From Hyphomicrobiales bacterium (GTDB lineage Bacteria > Pseudomonadota > Alphaproteobacteria > Rhizobiales > Beijerinckiaceae): a stretch of DNA of 14,095 nt. Each line of letters begins with the position of its first letter. Positions within the stretch are counted from its first letter, which is position 1. A program made the translations under genes and the position numbers. Positions 1 to 6,261 of this stretch are shown one piece after another. The DNA is taken from contig CANCAR010000053.1 in the NCBI GenBank assembly GCA_947374125.1, positions 1 to 14,095 on the forward strand, given 5' to 3'. The notes beneath the pieces were generated by a model. That model saw only the letters and a program-made list of their open reading frames with translations, was not told the origin of the DNA and made no database searches.

Positions 1-1101
1 GCCAAGGCGCGAGGCGTGATAGATCGGCATCAGAAGGTTTTCGAAGATGCTGAGATTGGGAAAAATGCCTTCCTTCTTGCGGTCGCCAGAGACGTAAGAG
101 ACGAGGTGCTCTTTGGCGGTGGCGAGATCATTGACCTCTTCTGTGCCAATGCCGTCTAACATGTTGGTCTTGCCAGAGATCAGTTGCTGCACGCCTGCGA
201 GGCAGCGCACGAAATCCGCTTGCCCCTGCCCATCGAGGCCCGTGACGCCAACGATCTCGCCGGGATAAAGCGAGAAATTAATTTTACCGCCATCATGCCA
301 GACGCGCGCATTGTCGACGCGCATCACGGCACGATCGCCTTTCTTTTCAGCAACCTGCTGCGAACTCGCAGTCTTGCCGCGCTCGGTTCCGGCGATCAAT
401 TCGAGAATACGCGCTTCGGTGATTTCTGCCTTGGCGAGCGCGCCAACATCAACGCCGTCACGCAGAACCGTCGCCCGGTCAGCGATACGCACTAGCTCAG
501 CGATCCGGTGGGTGACGATGAAAATGCTGCAGCCCCTGGCTTTCATCTCACGGACTTTTTTGAACAGCCGCTCGGTGGAATCGAAATCAAGTGCTGCCGA
601 AGACTCATCGAGAATGAGAACTTTGGGATCCGTAAGCAACGCACGCGCAATGGTGATCCACTGCTTGATTGACAATGGCAATTCACCCACGGGCGTTGAT
701 ACATCAAGATCAAAACCCAGAAGCTCGTAGAGAAGCTTCTGGGCCTTTTCAATTTTGTCATTGTTCCCGATATTGGCGCTGAACAAATTGTCGGAACCAA
801 GAAAGAGATTGTCGAGCACCGAGCACTCATCGGCGACCAAGACTTCTTGATAGACATTCGCAATGCCGAGTGCTTTCGCCTCGACGGGTGTGGATGCGGA
901 TTTTCCAAGAATTGAAACTTGCCCGCTATCCGGGATCAAAACGCCCGACATGACTTTAGCAAGAGTGGATTTGCCTGACCCGTTGCCGCCTACGATGGCA
1001 TGCACTTCGCCTTCGTAGGCGCGGAGGTTTGCTCCTGCTAACGCTACGGTGGGCCCGAAGGTTTTTCGGACAGCAGAAATCTCGACAGATACAACGGCCA
1101 T
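1..1101 (-). CDS. Sugar-type ABC importer ATPase, two nucleotide-binding domains (3' end off the window)
   Basis: Cytoplasmic ATPase of a carbohydrate-type (RbsA/XylG-like) ABC importer; 367 codons are visible and the gene continues past the left edge. Domain 1 spans about residues 5-235: Walker A GGNGSGKST (38-46), Q-loop Gln85, Walker B VLILDE (161-166) and switch His198. Its signature motif is atypical: LSIKQ (143-147) in place of LSGGQ-like forms, and the Walker B is followed by SSAAL rather than PTAAL. Domain 2 starts near residue 258, with a degenerate P-loop GLDGQGQAD (288-296) lacking the Lys, and a GDRKKEGIF segment (339-347) typical of the second domain in this family. The start ATG at 1101 lies 51 bases after the substrate-binding protein gene, on the same strand, so the two are probably one operon with the permease beyond the edge. 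The substrate cannot be told. The family call is firm; full length is unknown. Confidence 0.93.
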   Translation of the reverse strand, partial: MAVVSVEISAVRKTFGPTVALAGANLRAYEGEVHAIVGGNGSGKSTLAKVMSGVLIPDSGQVSILGKSASTPVEAKALGIANVYQEVLVADECSVLDNLFLGSDNLFSANIGNNDKIEKAQKLLYELLGFDLDVSTPVGELPLSIKQWITIARALLTDPKVLILDESSAALDFDSTERLFKKVREMKARGCSIFIVTHRIAELVRIADRATVLRDGVDVGALAKAEITEARILELIAGTERGKTASSQQVAEKKGDRAVMRVDNARVWHDGGKINFSLYPGEIVGVTGLDGQGQADFVRCLAGVQQLISGKTNMLDGIGTEEVNDLATAKEHLVSYVSGDRKKEGIFPNLSIFENLLMPIYHASRLG

Positions 1102-1113
1102 GAAAAGTCACAC

Positions 1114-1140
1114 GGCCCGCGCACAGGAAGTACGCGGGCC
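1114..1140 (-). repeat. GC-rich hairpin between binding-protein and ATPase genes
   Basis: GGCCCGCG (1114-1121) and CGCGGGCC (1133-1140) form a perfect 8-bp stem with an 11-nt loop in the 51-base gap between the binding-protein stop codon and the ATPase start. There is no real T-run after it in the direction of transcription, so it is more likely an mRNA 3'-end stabiliser or partial attenuator than a full terminator. Such hairpins often keep binding-protein transcript in excess over downstream ABC components. The function here is inferred. Confidence 0.6.
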
Positions 1141-1152
1141 CCTTGTCAAACG

Positions 1153-2328
1153 TTACGGCTTATAGGCTTCAGGATCTGCAGGACGCAGGAAGAACTGGTC
1201 GAGAAAGGCCTTGGAAGCCCAGGTCTCGACGCCTGGCATGTGCCAGCCATCTGAGTCCTCGTTGCAGTCTTCCTTCATGATCTTCTTCAGGCCTTCGATG
1301 TCAATCGAATAGGGCGAGGTCAGGATCGAGGACACTTTCGGGCCCTGCCCCTGAAGCGTACGCATCATGATGTTCCAAGCCATTTCGAAGTCATCGCCTG
1401 GAGGCCAAGTCTGGATTGCAGCCGAAATGTAGTCTGGGTTCTTGCGCCAGTAGCAGAGAGCGCCGAGTTCACCACCGATGGTGATCTTCGGCATTTTGCG
1501 GCCAGACTGCTTCAAGGCGCGGATGGCACCCAACTCCGAAGCCGATTGGATCAGAATTCCATCAAGTTCGCCGGGATTGGTAGCAAGCCACTTCTGGATT
1601 TCGGCCTGGGCAACCTGGTCCGTCCACATGCCAGCGATTGAGCCGACAATCTTGATGTCTGGGTACTTAGCAAGTGCTGCCTTGGCACCACGGTCCTGGG
1701 CGTCAGAAGCCGACGTTCCTGGAATGCCTTCGACGATCAGGACGTTACCCTTGCCGCCGATTTCTTTGGCAAGCCAATCCCCCATCATGCGGCCATCGAC
1801 CGAGTAGTTAGACGATGAATTCATCGTCTTTCCCGACGTGAGATAGCCGGTTGCCGAGAACACCGGAATGCCCTTTTTGTTTGCGTAATCAACTGTCTGG
1901 TTCAGGGCGGTTGGGTTTGAACAGCAAACGATAATGGCATCGACACCCTGATCAACAAGCTGGCGCATTTGCTGGATTTGGGTTTTGTCGTCGAGGTTAG
2001 ACTGGGTGATGATCACTTCCGACAGCAAGCCGAGCTTCTTCCACTTCGGAATGACCACGTTCTGCAAGCGGTCCATGACGCCGGCGCGCCAGGTATTGCC
2101 AGCGTAAGACGAGGCGTAACCGATCTTCCAAGGCGGGCCTTTTTTGGCCTTGAAGTCGCGGTAAGCGCTTGGTCCGAGCGGCTGGGCTGGGTCCATCGCT
2201 TCTTTGTTGTAGAGTTTTTCTTGAATATCCTTTGGCAGTTCGTCCACGCCAGCCGCTTTGACGGCAGGCAAGAATGAGATGAAGGCCGCCGCTGTAAGAG
2301 CGGCCAGGCTGGCTTTGAATAACTTCAC
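1153..2328 (-). CDS. Periplasmic sugar-type ABC substrate-binding protein
   Basis: Periplasmic solute-binding protein of the type-1 fold (Peripla_BP_4, ribose/xylose-binding-like), 391 aa. I chose the GTG at 2328 because a strong GGAGGAGGAAG ribosome-binding site sits five bases upstream and because this start gives a clean signal peptide: KLFK, a hydrophobic stretch, then cleavage at about VKA|A (residue 25). An upstream in-frame start would place 23 charged residues before that signal and contain the ribosome-binding site itself. The mature domain starts with WKIGYASSYAGNTWRAGV (67-84). The DGVDAIIV-like strand is QGVDAIIVCCSNP (127-139), with an unusual Cys pair, and IPVFSATG follows at 154-160. 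There is no lipobox Cys, so it should be soluble. It is the first gene of the operon with the ATPase. The ligand is not identifiable; the long N-terminal segment before the domain (26-65) is longer than usual for ribose-type proteins. Confidence 0.92.
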   Translation of the reverse strand: MKLFKASLAALTAAAFISFLPAVKAAGVDELPKDIQEKLYNKEAMDPAQPLGPSAYRDFKAKKGPPWKIGYASSYAGNTWRAGVMDRLQNVVIPKWKKLGLLSEVIITQSNLDDKTQIQQMRQLVDQGVDAIIVCCSNPTALNQTVDYANKKGIPVFSATGYLTSGKTMNSSSNYSVDGRMMGDWLAKEIGGKGNVLIVEGIPGTSASDAQDRGAKAALAKYPDIKIVGSIAGMWTDQVAQAEIQKWLATNPGELDGILIQSASELGAIRALKQSGRKMPKITIGGELGALCYWRKNPDYISAAIQTWPPGDDFEMAWNIMMRTLQGQGPKVSSILTSPYSIDIEGLKKIMKEDCNEDSDGWHMPGVETWASKAFLDQFFLRPADPEAYKP

Positions 2329-2708
2329 GATTGCTTCCTCCTCCGAGATGCGGCGGCTTTGATAGGCCACTTCTGCAAAGAACCATTTTTGGTTCAAGTT
2401 CGGAGAATGTTTCTTTTAGGAAAGAGCAAACTAATAGCAATTTGTTATGCCAGATATAGCATAAATGTATAATGATTTAAGATATTGATTTTAAATGATT
2501 AAAACCATTATTTTATACGAACCACATGCGCATAGAGAAAATTTTTTCGGTCAATCCTGAAAATTCTTTTCGAAGAATCTGCCAAAAGTCCAATCGCACT
2601 GAAAATTTTATTCACGAATTTGAATTCGAAGATTTCACCGAATCGTTACTGTAACTCTTCCTGCCGACGATCTTATCGTAACGGCAAAGCGAGGCGAAAA
2701 TGCCACAA
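2329..2708. other. AT-rich intergenic region holding the ABC operon promoter
   Basis: This 380-base gap has no convincing gene. It must carry the promoter of the minus-strand ABC operon and the 3' end of the CitE-like gene. It is markedly AT-rich at about 2430-2630. Small dyads are visible: ATTCTT-TTCG-AAGAAT (2563-2578), whose minus-strand reading is followed by TTTC and could be a weak terminator for the lyase gene, and CGAATT-TG-AATTCG (2615-2628), which could be an operator. A possible -10 on the minus strand is TATATC near 2453-2458. No recognisable LacI-type operator was seen. Open frames here have no recognisable protein features. Confidence 0.45.
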
Positions 2709-3512
2709 TCACATTGGGTTTGCTCTTGCCAAAATGCGCTGTGCGGATTCAATGACCGGCTTGTCGATCATCTTTCCGTCAAGCGCAACAGCGCCGCGCT
2801 TGCCGTCGCCGGCAGCGATGACCTCCTCGGCCCAAGCAATTTCGCTGGCAGTTGGCGTAAAGGCGGCGGCGACGGGCGCAATCTGATTAGGATGGATCAG
2901 AAGTTTGCCGCCAAAACCGAGGCGGCGGGCCGCTGCTGCATCCTCTGCCGCTACTTTGGCATTCTGATAGTCGGTGGTCACGCCATCAATCGGTGGAAGG
3001 GCACCTGCCAAGCGTGATTGAAACACCAACTGCGACCGGGCGAAGATCAGCGACTCCCAATCGGTGGCACAGCCAAGATCAAGGGCGAAATCTAAATGAC
3101 CAAATGCCGCGCGGCGGACGCCGGGCGCAGAAAGAAGCGATGTCATATTGGCCAGCCCTCTCGCCGTCTCTATCAATAGGATGACATTGACATCGCGCGC
3201 GCACGCGGCGCGAATCTGCGCGACAGAATGAGGGTTTTCTGCCTTGGGCAAGACAATCGTGGACGCGGCGCACACGCGCAGAAATTGCCGATCATCCTCG
3301 AAATGCGGAGAAGTGGCATCATTAATGCGCACAGCAACCCGCGTCCAATCGGGATCAGCGGCAAGGATGGCTTGGCGCGCCTGAGCCTTCGCTTCGGGCT
3401 GCACGGCATCCTCAAGATCGATAATGACGCAGTCTACTCGGGAGGCTAGGGCCTTGGTAAAGCGATCCGGCCTGTCGCCGGGCACGAAGAGAAAGGTTGC
3501 TGCATGCATCAT
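2709..3512 (-). CDS. CitE-like CoA-ester lyase (HpcH/HpaI aldolase family)
   Basis: Cytoplasmic C-C lyase or hydrolase of the CitE/HpcH-HpaI family (267 aa), acting on a malyl-, citramalyl- or similar CoA ester with Mg2+. Visible motifs in order: FVPGDRPDR (9-17), DLEDAV (32-37), VRIND with Arg62, IVLPKAE (86-92), LLIETARGL with Glu115 (metal ligand), FGHLDFALDLG with Asp141 (metal ligand) and GKLLIHPNQI (202-211). All expected active-site residues are present, so it should be active. The ATG at 3512 has AGGA eight bases upstream; ATG 3509 is an alternative. It is preceded on the same strand by an apparent MaoC-type hydratase remnant and a LysR gene, an arrangement seen for hydratase/lyase pairs in C5-acid (mesaconate, itaconate or citramalate) CoA metabolism. 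The exact substrate is undetermined. Confidence 0.9.
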   Translation of the reverse strand: MMHAATFLFVPGDRPDRFTKALASRVDCVIIDLEDAVQPEAKAQARQAILAADPDWTRVAVRINDATSPHFEDDRQFLRVCAASTIVLPKAENPHSVAQIRAACARDVNVILLIETARGLANMTSLLSAPGVRRAAFGHLDFALDLGCATDWESLIFARSQLVFQSRLAGALPPIDGVTTDYQNAKVAAEDAAAARRLGFGGKLLIHPNQIAPVAAAFTPTASEIAWAEEVIAAGDGKRGAVALDGKMIDKPVIESAQRILARANPM

Positions 3513-3532
3513 TGATCACGTCCTGTCTGCAC

Positions 3533-3567
3533 TTCCGAATTTCCCACGCCAATCGATGGCTTCGGAA
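3533..3567. repeat. TTCCGAA inverted repeat upstream of the CitE-like gene
   Basis: TTCCGAA (3533-3539) and TTCGGAA (3561-3567) are perfect 7-bp inverted copies with a 21-base spacer, 21-55 bases upstream of the lyase start. The placement would suit an operator, perhaps for the nearby LysR protein, but the arm-to-arm spacing is longer than a usual LysR box. It could be chance. Confidence 0.3.
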
Positions 3568-3622
3568 ATACACACTTGTTCATCTGGGTAGAGGAATTTG
3601 CTATAACATGAACGTCAGGGCG

Positions 3623-3868
3623 TTAAGCCACCACTTGTCCTGTCATCGTCACGACGCCTAACGATGATATCGTCTGCAAGTTGATCGTGCTGCCGGTTTT
3701 CATAGCGTCAATAACAAACGGTTCACCAAGAATGAGTGGCGAAACACCGCGATAGGCGAAGATCGGGGGACGCCGCGCCACTGGCAAAGAAATGAGGCGA
3801 AAGTGTCGCCTCAACTTCCGCAATAATCCATTCACTCGATTTTTCGCGTCGTTCCTTTGCGCGCCCAA
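3623..3868 (-). pseudogene. C-terminal remnant of a MaoC/FAS1-like acyl-CoA hydratase
   Basis: An open frame of 81 codons with no ATG (it begins with TTG, one codon set after an in-frame TGA near 3878). Its last 45 residues, FAYRGVSPLILGEPF through TMTGQVVA, look like the end of the two-hotdog MaoC/FAS1-like dehydratase family (mesaconyl-C4-CoA hydratase type): an F-[ST]-[YF]-R-G-x-x-PL-x-x-x-x-PF strand followed by a G-x-x-x-M-T-x-x strand. Members of that family are usually near 280 aa, so roughly the last quarter is left, and the N-terminal part with the active-site region is gone. The LysR gene ends only 28 bases upstream, so the missing part cannot lie there. It sits directly before the intact CitE-like lyase on the same strand, where a partner hydratase would be expected. 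The assignment rests on motif resemblance only; an unrelated small ORF is possible. Confidence 0.5.
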
Positions 3869-3896
3869 TGCAATGTTTCAACTCTTCCATTGCTTC

Positions 3897-4838
3897 TCAG
3901 CTTTTACGATCGTACGTGGCATTCCAAATCTGACGCTTCACAAGATCATGAATAACGTCAAGCGTAATGCGCTCGACGGCCTTGCAGGCCTCTGTTGTCG
4001 GTTTAGCCTGGTTGCGCACGAGATAGATTGGTCGAGACATGTGCGCATCTTGAATGCGTGACGAGACCAGCTCCCCGCGCTGCACACTATCATAAGCCGC
4101 TGCGCAGGCCAAAATGGTAAAGCCGCTGCCGCGCGTCACAAGTTCCTTGATCTGTGCCAGCGAATCCATTTCGATAATCACATTGAGATGTAAATTAAGT
4201 TCACGCGCACAACGTTCAACCCGCTGACGCAGGCCATGATGTTGCGAAGGCAGAATCATATCAAGGCCAAGAAGATCAACAAGTTTCACCGGGGTTCCCG
4301 GTGGTGTCTTGAGCGGCCAGTTGTCGGATGCTGCAAAGAAATGCAGGTCCTCCGTCATCAGCTTCTGAACGTGACAATTCTTCAGATTATCAACCTCGTA
4401 AAGTAATGCGAGGTCAATGGTCTGATCCTCCAGCCAAGTTTTGATGAATCCACTCATCGCCTCAATGGCGCGAAGTCTCACCTTAGGCAAATCGACAAGC
4501 ACAGTTTCAGCGAGCGGAACGGAGAGAACCATCGATACCGAACTCGGCAGGCCAATCGACACGGAACCATGTGGCACGCCACCCGATTCACGCACGGCAG
4601 CACGACAATCTTCCATACTTTGGTAAATGTCGCGCGCGTGTCTCAGAAGAATTTGTCCCGCCTCTGTCAGCACAATGCCGCGCGGCGAACGGTTCAAAAG
4701 CTGAACTCCCAATTCCTCTTCGATCTTGATCACATGCTGTGACAGCGACGGTTGGGCGACGTTCAAACGCACCGAAGCGGCCGAGAGAGAGCCTTCTTCG
4801 GCGATGGCGACGAAATATTTGAGCTGTTTGATGTCCAT
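3897..4838 (-). CDS. LysR-family transcriptional regulator
   Basis: DNA-binding regulator of 313 aa, the standard length for LysR proteins. Residues 1-60 form the winged helix-turn-helix: LKYFVAIAEEGSLSAAS, then LNVAQPSLSQHVIKIEEELG (recognition helix) and LLNRSPRGIVLTEAG. The rest, from about residue 92, is the effector-binding domain (SVSIGLPSSVS at the start, GSGFTILACAAAY at about 235-250). It is encoded upstream of, and on the same strand as, the hydratase remnant and CitE-like lyase, so those are its likely targets, though LysR genes are more often divergent from their targets. The ATG at 4838 has no clear Shine-Dalgarno sequence. A GTAGT-N12-ACTAC dyad sits 31 bases upstream and could serve autoregulation. 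The inducer is unknown; a CoA-linked dicarboxylate is only a guess. Confidence 0.93.
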   Translation of the reverse strand: MDIKQLKYFVAIAEEGSLSAASVRLNVAQPSLSQHVIKIEEELGVQLLNRSPRGIVLTEAGQILLRHARDIYQSMEDCRAAVRESGGVPHGSVSIGLPSSVSMVLSVPLAETVLVDLPKVRLRAIEAMSGFIKTWLEDQTIDLALLYEVDNLKNCHVQKLMTEDLHFFAASDNWPLKTPPGTPVKLVDLLGLDMILPSQHHGLRQRVERCARELNLHLNVIIEMDSLAQIKELVTRGSGFTILACAAAYDSVQRGELVSSRIQDAHMSRPIYLVRNQAKPTTEACKAVERITLDVIHDLVKRQIWNATYDRKS

Positions 4839-4868
4839 TTACACGAGCTTTATGTTACCCTTATTTCA

Positions 4869-4890
4869 GTAGTTTAGAGAGATATACTAC
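4869..4890. promoter_or_regulatory. Possible LysR-box dyad upstream of the lysR gene
   Basis: GTAGT (4869-4873) and ACTAC (4886-4890) are perfect 5-bp inverted arms with a 12-base AT-rich spacer, just upstream of the LysR start. The size and interrupted dyad resemble LysR binding sites (T-N11-A cores). Short arms make chance occurrence quite possible. Confidence 0.3.
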
Positions 4891-5020
4891 CGCACATTTG
4901 TCACTCTGTTAAATGTCAGACTAAAGCATTTCTCCTACTTTCCCATTTGAAGTGCAACTTCCTGTAATCTGTTGAGGCGGCTGAGATCATTATAAGCTCT
5001 AAGCCTTCCTTGATCTGGCA

Positions 5021-5165
5021 GACGAAGAAGCAGGATATCAGACTGCCACATTGGTAAAAGAGGAACTGACACGGTTCCAGATTGCGGCCATTCTGGACCG
5101 TAACAAATGAACCATCAGTCGGAAGATCGATCGACTGATTCCAATCCGACCCGCAACTTTCCACC
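5021..5165 (+). mobile_element. Remnant of an IS30-family transposase (helix-turn-helix only)
   Basis: In the frame starting at 5021 the translation includes ELTRFQIAAILDRNK, a TGA stop at 5108-5110, then TISRKIDRL. This closely resembles the N-terminal DNA-binding motif of IS30-family transposases (QIAAxLxRxxSTISREIxRN), with the stop codon exactly where the conserved Ser of STIS would be. Only about 45 codons of a protein normally over 300 aa remain, and no catalytic DDE part is seen, so it is dead. No terminal inverted repeats of the element could be defined. The call is based on motif recognition by eye. Confidence 0.45.
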
Positions 5166-5172
5166 CCCCCCC

Positions 5173-5212
5173 TATAAAGGTGATCTTGGTGTTTCCTAAG
5201 ATCACCTCTATA
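5173..5212. repeat. Near-perfect 15-bp inverted repeat next to a C9 run
   Basis: TATAAAGGTGATCTT (5173-5187) and AAGATCACCTCTATA (5198-5212) pair at 14 of 15 positions around a 10-base loop. Nine consecutive C residues (5164-5172) directly abut the left arm. There is no U-tract on either strand, so it is not a classic terminator. It lies about 105 bases before the thioesterase ATG and could be an operator, a leader hairpin or a trace of a mobile element; IS30 elements are known to favour palindromic targets. Confidence 0.6.
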
Positions 5213-5317
5213 TGGGCGCTAGACGGGGTCACGATCCAGATTCGTGGACGAATTTTCTCAAGGTGCCGTTCGATTTTTCGACTAAAGCCCAGCTATTCTA
5301 GGCGTTCAGGATATTCA

Positions 5318-5758
5318 ATGACTCGACCACTTCCTCGTATGCGCGATCAATATCGGTTTTTTCGTCCTATTGATCTTCGGTGGAACGATGTTGACCGTTT
5401 TGGGCACGTCAATAACGCGGTTTTTTTCGAATTCTTTGATACGACGGTGAATGCATGGCTCGCTGAGAATGGGATCTTCCAAGAGGATTATGATCCGATG
5501 TGTGTTGTCGTCCGACACGCCTGCGACTATTTTTTGGAAGTCAAACCCTCAGACAAGGTTGAAGTCGCCTTGGCAATCGAGACAATCGGGACGTCAAGCC
5601 TTACTTATCTTTCCGCGCTGTTTCGGGTCGGAGAAGACCAGCCAGCTGCGCAGGGCACGTATGTGCACGTTGCGGTTGATCGAACGACGCGGCGGCCGAC
5701 ACCGATCGGACCAAAGGCAATCAGGATTTGCGAGAACTTGTTAATCGCGACGGTTTAA
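5318..5758 (+). CDS. Hotdog-fold acyl-CoA thioesterase (4HBT/YbgC-like)
   Basis: Cytoplasmic acyl-CoA thioesterase of 146 aa, the usual size for single-hotdog 4-hydroxybenzoyl-CoA thioesterase-type enzymes, which act as tetramers. The catalytic motif is WNDVDRFGHVNN (22-33), where Asp26 matches the catalytic Asp of the family. The long hotdog helix FFEFFDTTVNAWLAE follows, and later strands include SLTYLSALFRVG. The ATG at 5318 is preceded by AGGA six bases upstream; ATG 5339 is possible but would trim the first strand. The open frame extends leftwards to 5180 without protein-like content. It is alone on the plus strand, with the CoA-ester lyase cluster on the other side of the gap, so a role in acyl-CoA turnover is reasonable, but the substrate is unknown. 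A weak AAACGG/CCGTTT hairpin (5807-5826) lies 48 bases after its stop codon. Confidence 0.88.
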   Translation: MTRPLPRMRDQYRFFRPIDLRWNDVDRFGHVNNAVFFEFFDTTVNAWLAENGIFQEDYDPMCVVVRHACDYFLEVKPSDKVEVALAIETIGTSSLTYLSALFRVGEDQPAAQGTYVHVAVDRTTRRPTPIGPKAIRICENLLIATV

Positions 5759-6069
5759 CATGTAGATGTCTTGAAATCTCGATCATTGGCGGATTGATCT
5801 CGTGAAAAACGGGAGGCTTACCGTTTGAACCGAATTTGCCATGCTGAACTGGTGTTGCGTCTGCTGAGCACCACCCGTCCATCGAGAATTTTGTTTTCTG
5901 AGGAAATAGACTTGGGCATTTTGGACAAATATTGTTTCGAACAAACAACGTGATCATACCAATTCGCTAACCCACACCCGTTTGTTTGAATGTGTAACGA
6001 CTGTGTAACGGGAATCACGTCAATAAATTAGCGCTCTGTAACGCTAAATTATTGATTTTGTTAGGAAAA
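5759..6069. other. Intergenic region between the thioesterase and tRNA-Met genes
   Basis: No gene is supported in these 311 bases. Two structures are visible: a weak hairpin AAACGG/CCGTTT (5807-5826) and an AT-rich 13-bp inverted repeat (6021-6054). The motif TGTAACG occurs three times (5993-5999, 6004-6010, 6037-6043), the first two as an 11-base-spaced direct repeat of TGTGTAACG. A 51-codon open stretch on the plus strand (5798-5950) contains AELVLRLLS, faintly reminiscent of transposase helix-turn-helix segments, but too weak to call. Confidence 0.4.
6021..6054. terminator. AT-rich inverted repeat beyond the tRNA-Met 3' end
   Basis: The arms at 6021-6033 and 6042-6054 pair at 12 of 13 positions around an 8-base loop (core TTAGCG/CGCTAA). 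It starts 15 bases after the CCA end of the minus-strand tRNA and could stop or process that transcript. No T-run follows on the minus strand; the plus-strand reading is followed by ATTTTGTT, so it might instead end plus-strand read-through from the thioesterase. A recombination site is another possibility. Confidence 0.45.
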
Positions 6070-6146
6070 TGGTAGCGAAGGAGGGACTCGAACCCCCGAC
6101 ACAAGGATTATGATTCCTCTGCTCTAGCCGGCTGAGCTACTCCGCC
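6070..6146 (-). tRNA. tRNA-Met (CAT), elongator type
   Basis: This 77-nt gene folds as a standard cloverleaf with the CCA end encoded (6070-6072). The acceptor stem is GGCGGAG/CTTCGCT with G-U pairs at the first and fifth positions, the D arm has AGCTCAGCCGGCTAGAGC, and the anticodon loop is ATCATAA with anticodon CAT. The T arm has the canonical GGGGGTTCGAGTCCC. The sequence agrees with alphaproteobacterial elongator tRNA-Met rather than initiator (the 1-72 position is paired, and the GGG/CCC initiator anticodon stem is absent). A tRNA-Ile2 with lysidine at C34 also has CAT and cannot be fully excluded by eye. It lies after mnmA on the same strand with its own promoter. Confidence 0.93.
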
Positions 6147-6179
6147 CCACAACGGCGCTTTGCCGTCGAGAACGATCGC

Positions 6180-6209
6180 GGTATAGGACGGGCGGCGCCC
6201 CCAAGTCAA
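6180..6209 (-). promoter_or_regulatory. Sigma70-type promoter of the tRNA-Met gene
   Basis: On the minus strand, TTGACT (6209-6204) and TATACC (6185-6180) are separated by 18 bases, placing the start of transcription near 6173, about 27 bases before the tRNA. The -35 matches consensus at five of six positions. The spacer is GC-rich, and a GC-rich discriminator follows, as in stable RNA promoters under stringent control. Confidence 0.65.
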
Positions 6210-6261
6210 GGAAGCCTCGACAATCAATTGCGGTGTTCCCGTAAAAAATCGCGAAAACATC

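Larger units (their letters stand above)
4839..5317. other. Gene-poor region between lysR and the thioesterase gene
   Basis: This 479-base gap separates the divergently oriented LysR and thioesterase genes. It contains the lysR promoter side (4839-4910), an IS30-like transposase remnant (about 5021-5165), a run of nine C (5164-5172), a strong inverted repeat (5173-5212) and the upstream region of the thioesterase gene. No intact gene is visible. The reading frame that extends the thioesterase leftwards to 5180 shows no protein-like features. Confidence 0.5.

Noticed and set aside
543..908. 121-codon minus-strand open frame
   Set aside because: It is an alternative frame of the ABC ATPase gene, whose own frame shows Walker A, Q-loop, Walker B and H-loop motifs throughout.
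2620..2886. Plus-strand open frame spanning the gap and the end of the CitE-like gene
   Set aside because: It overlaps the lyase gene antisense and has no recognisable motif or good ribosome-binding site.
5180..5317. 46-residue N-terminal extension of the thioesterase
   Set aside because: It begins inside the large inverted repeat, has no hotdog-fold features, and a good AGGA-spaced ATG exists at 5318.
5798..5950. Plus-strand open stretch with AELVLRLLS, possibly a transposase helix-turn-helix remnant
   Set aside because: Only about ten residues are suggestive and nothing around them supports a transposase; it is too weak to list.
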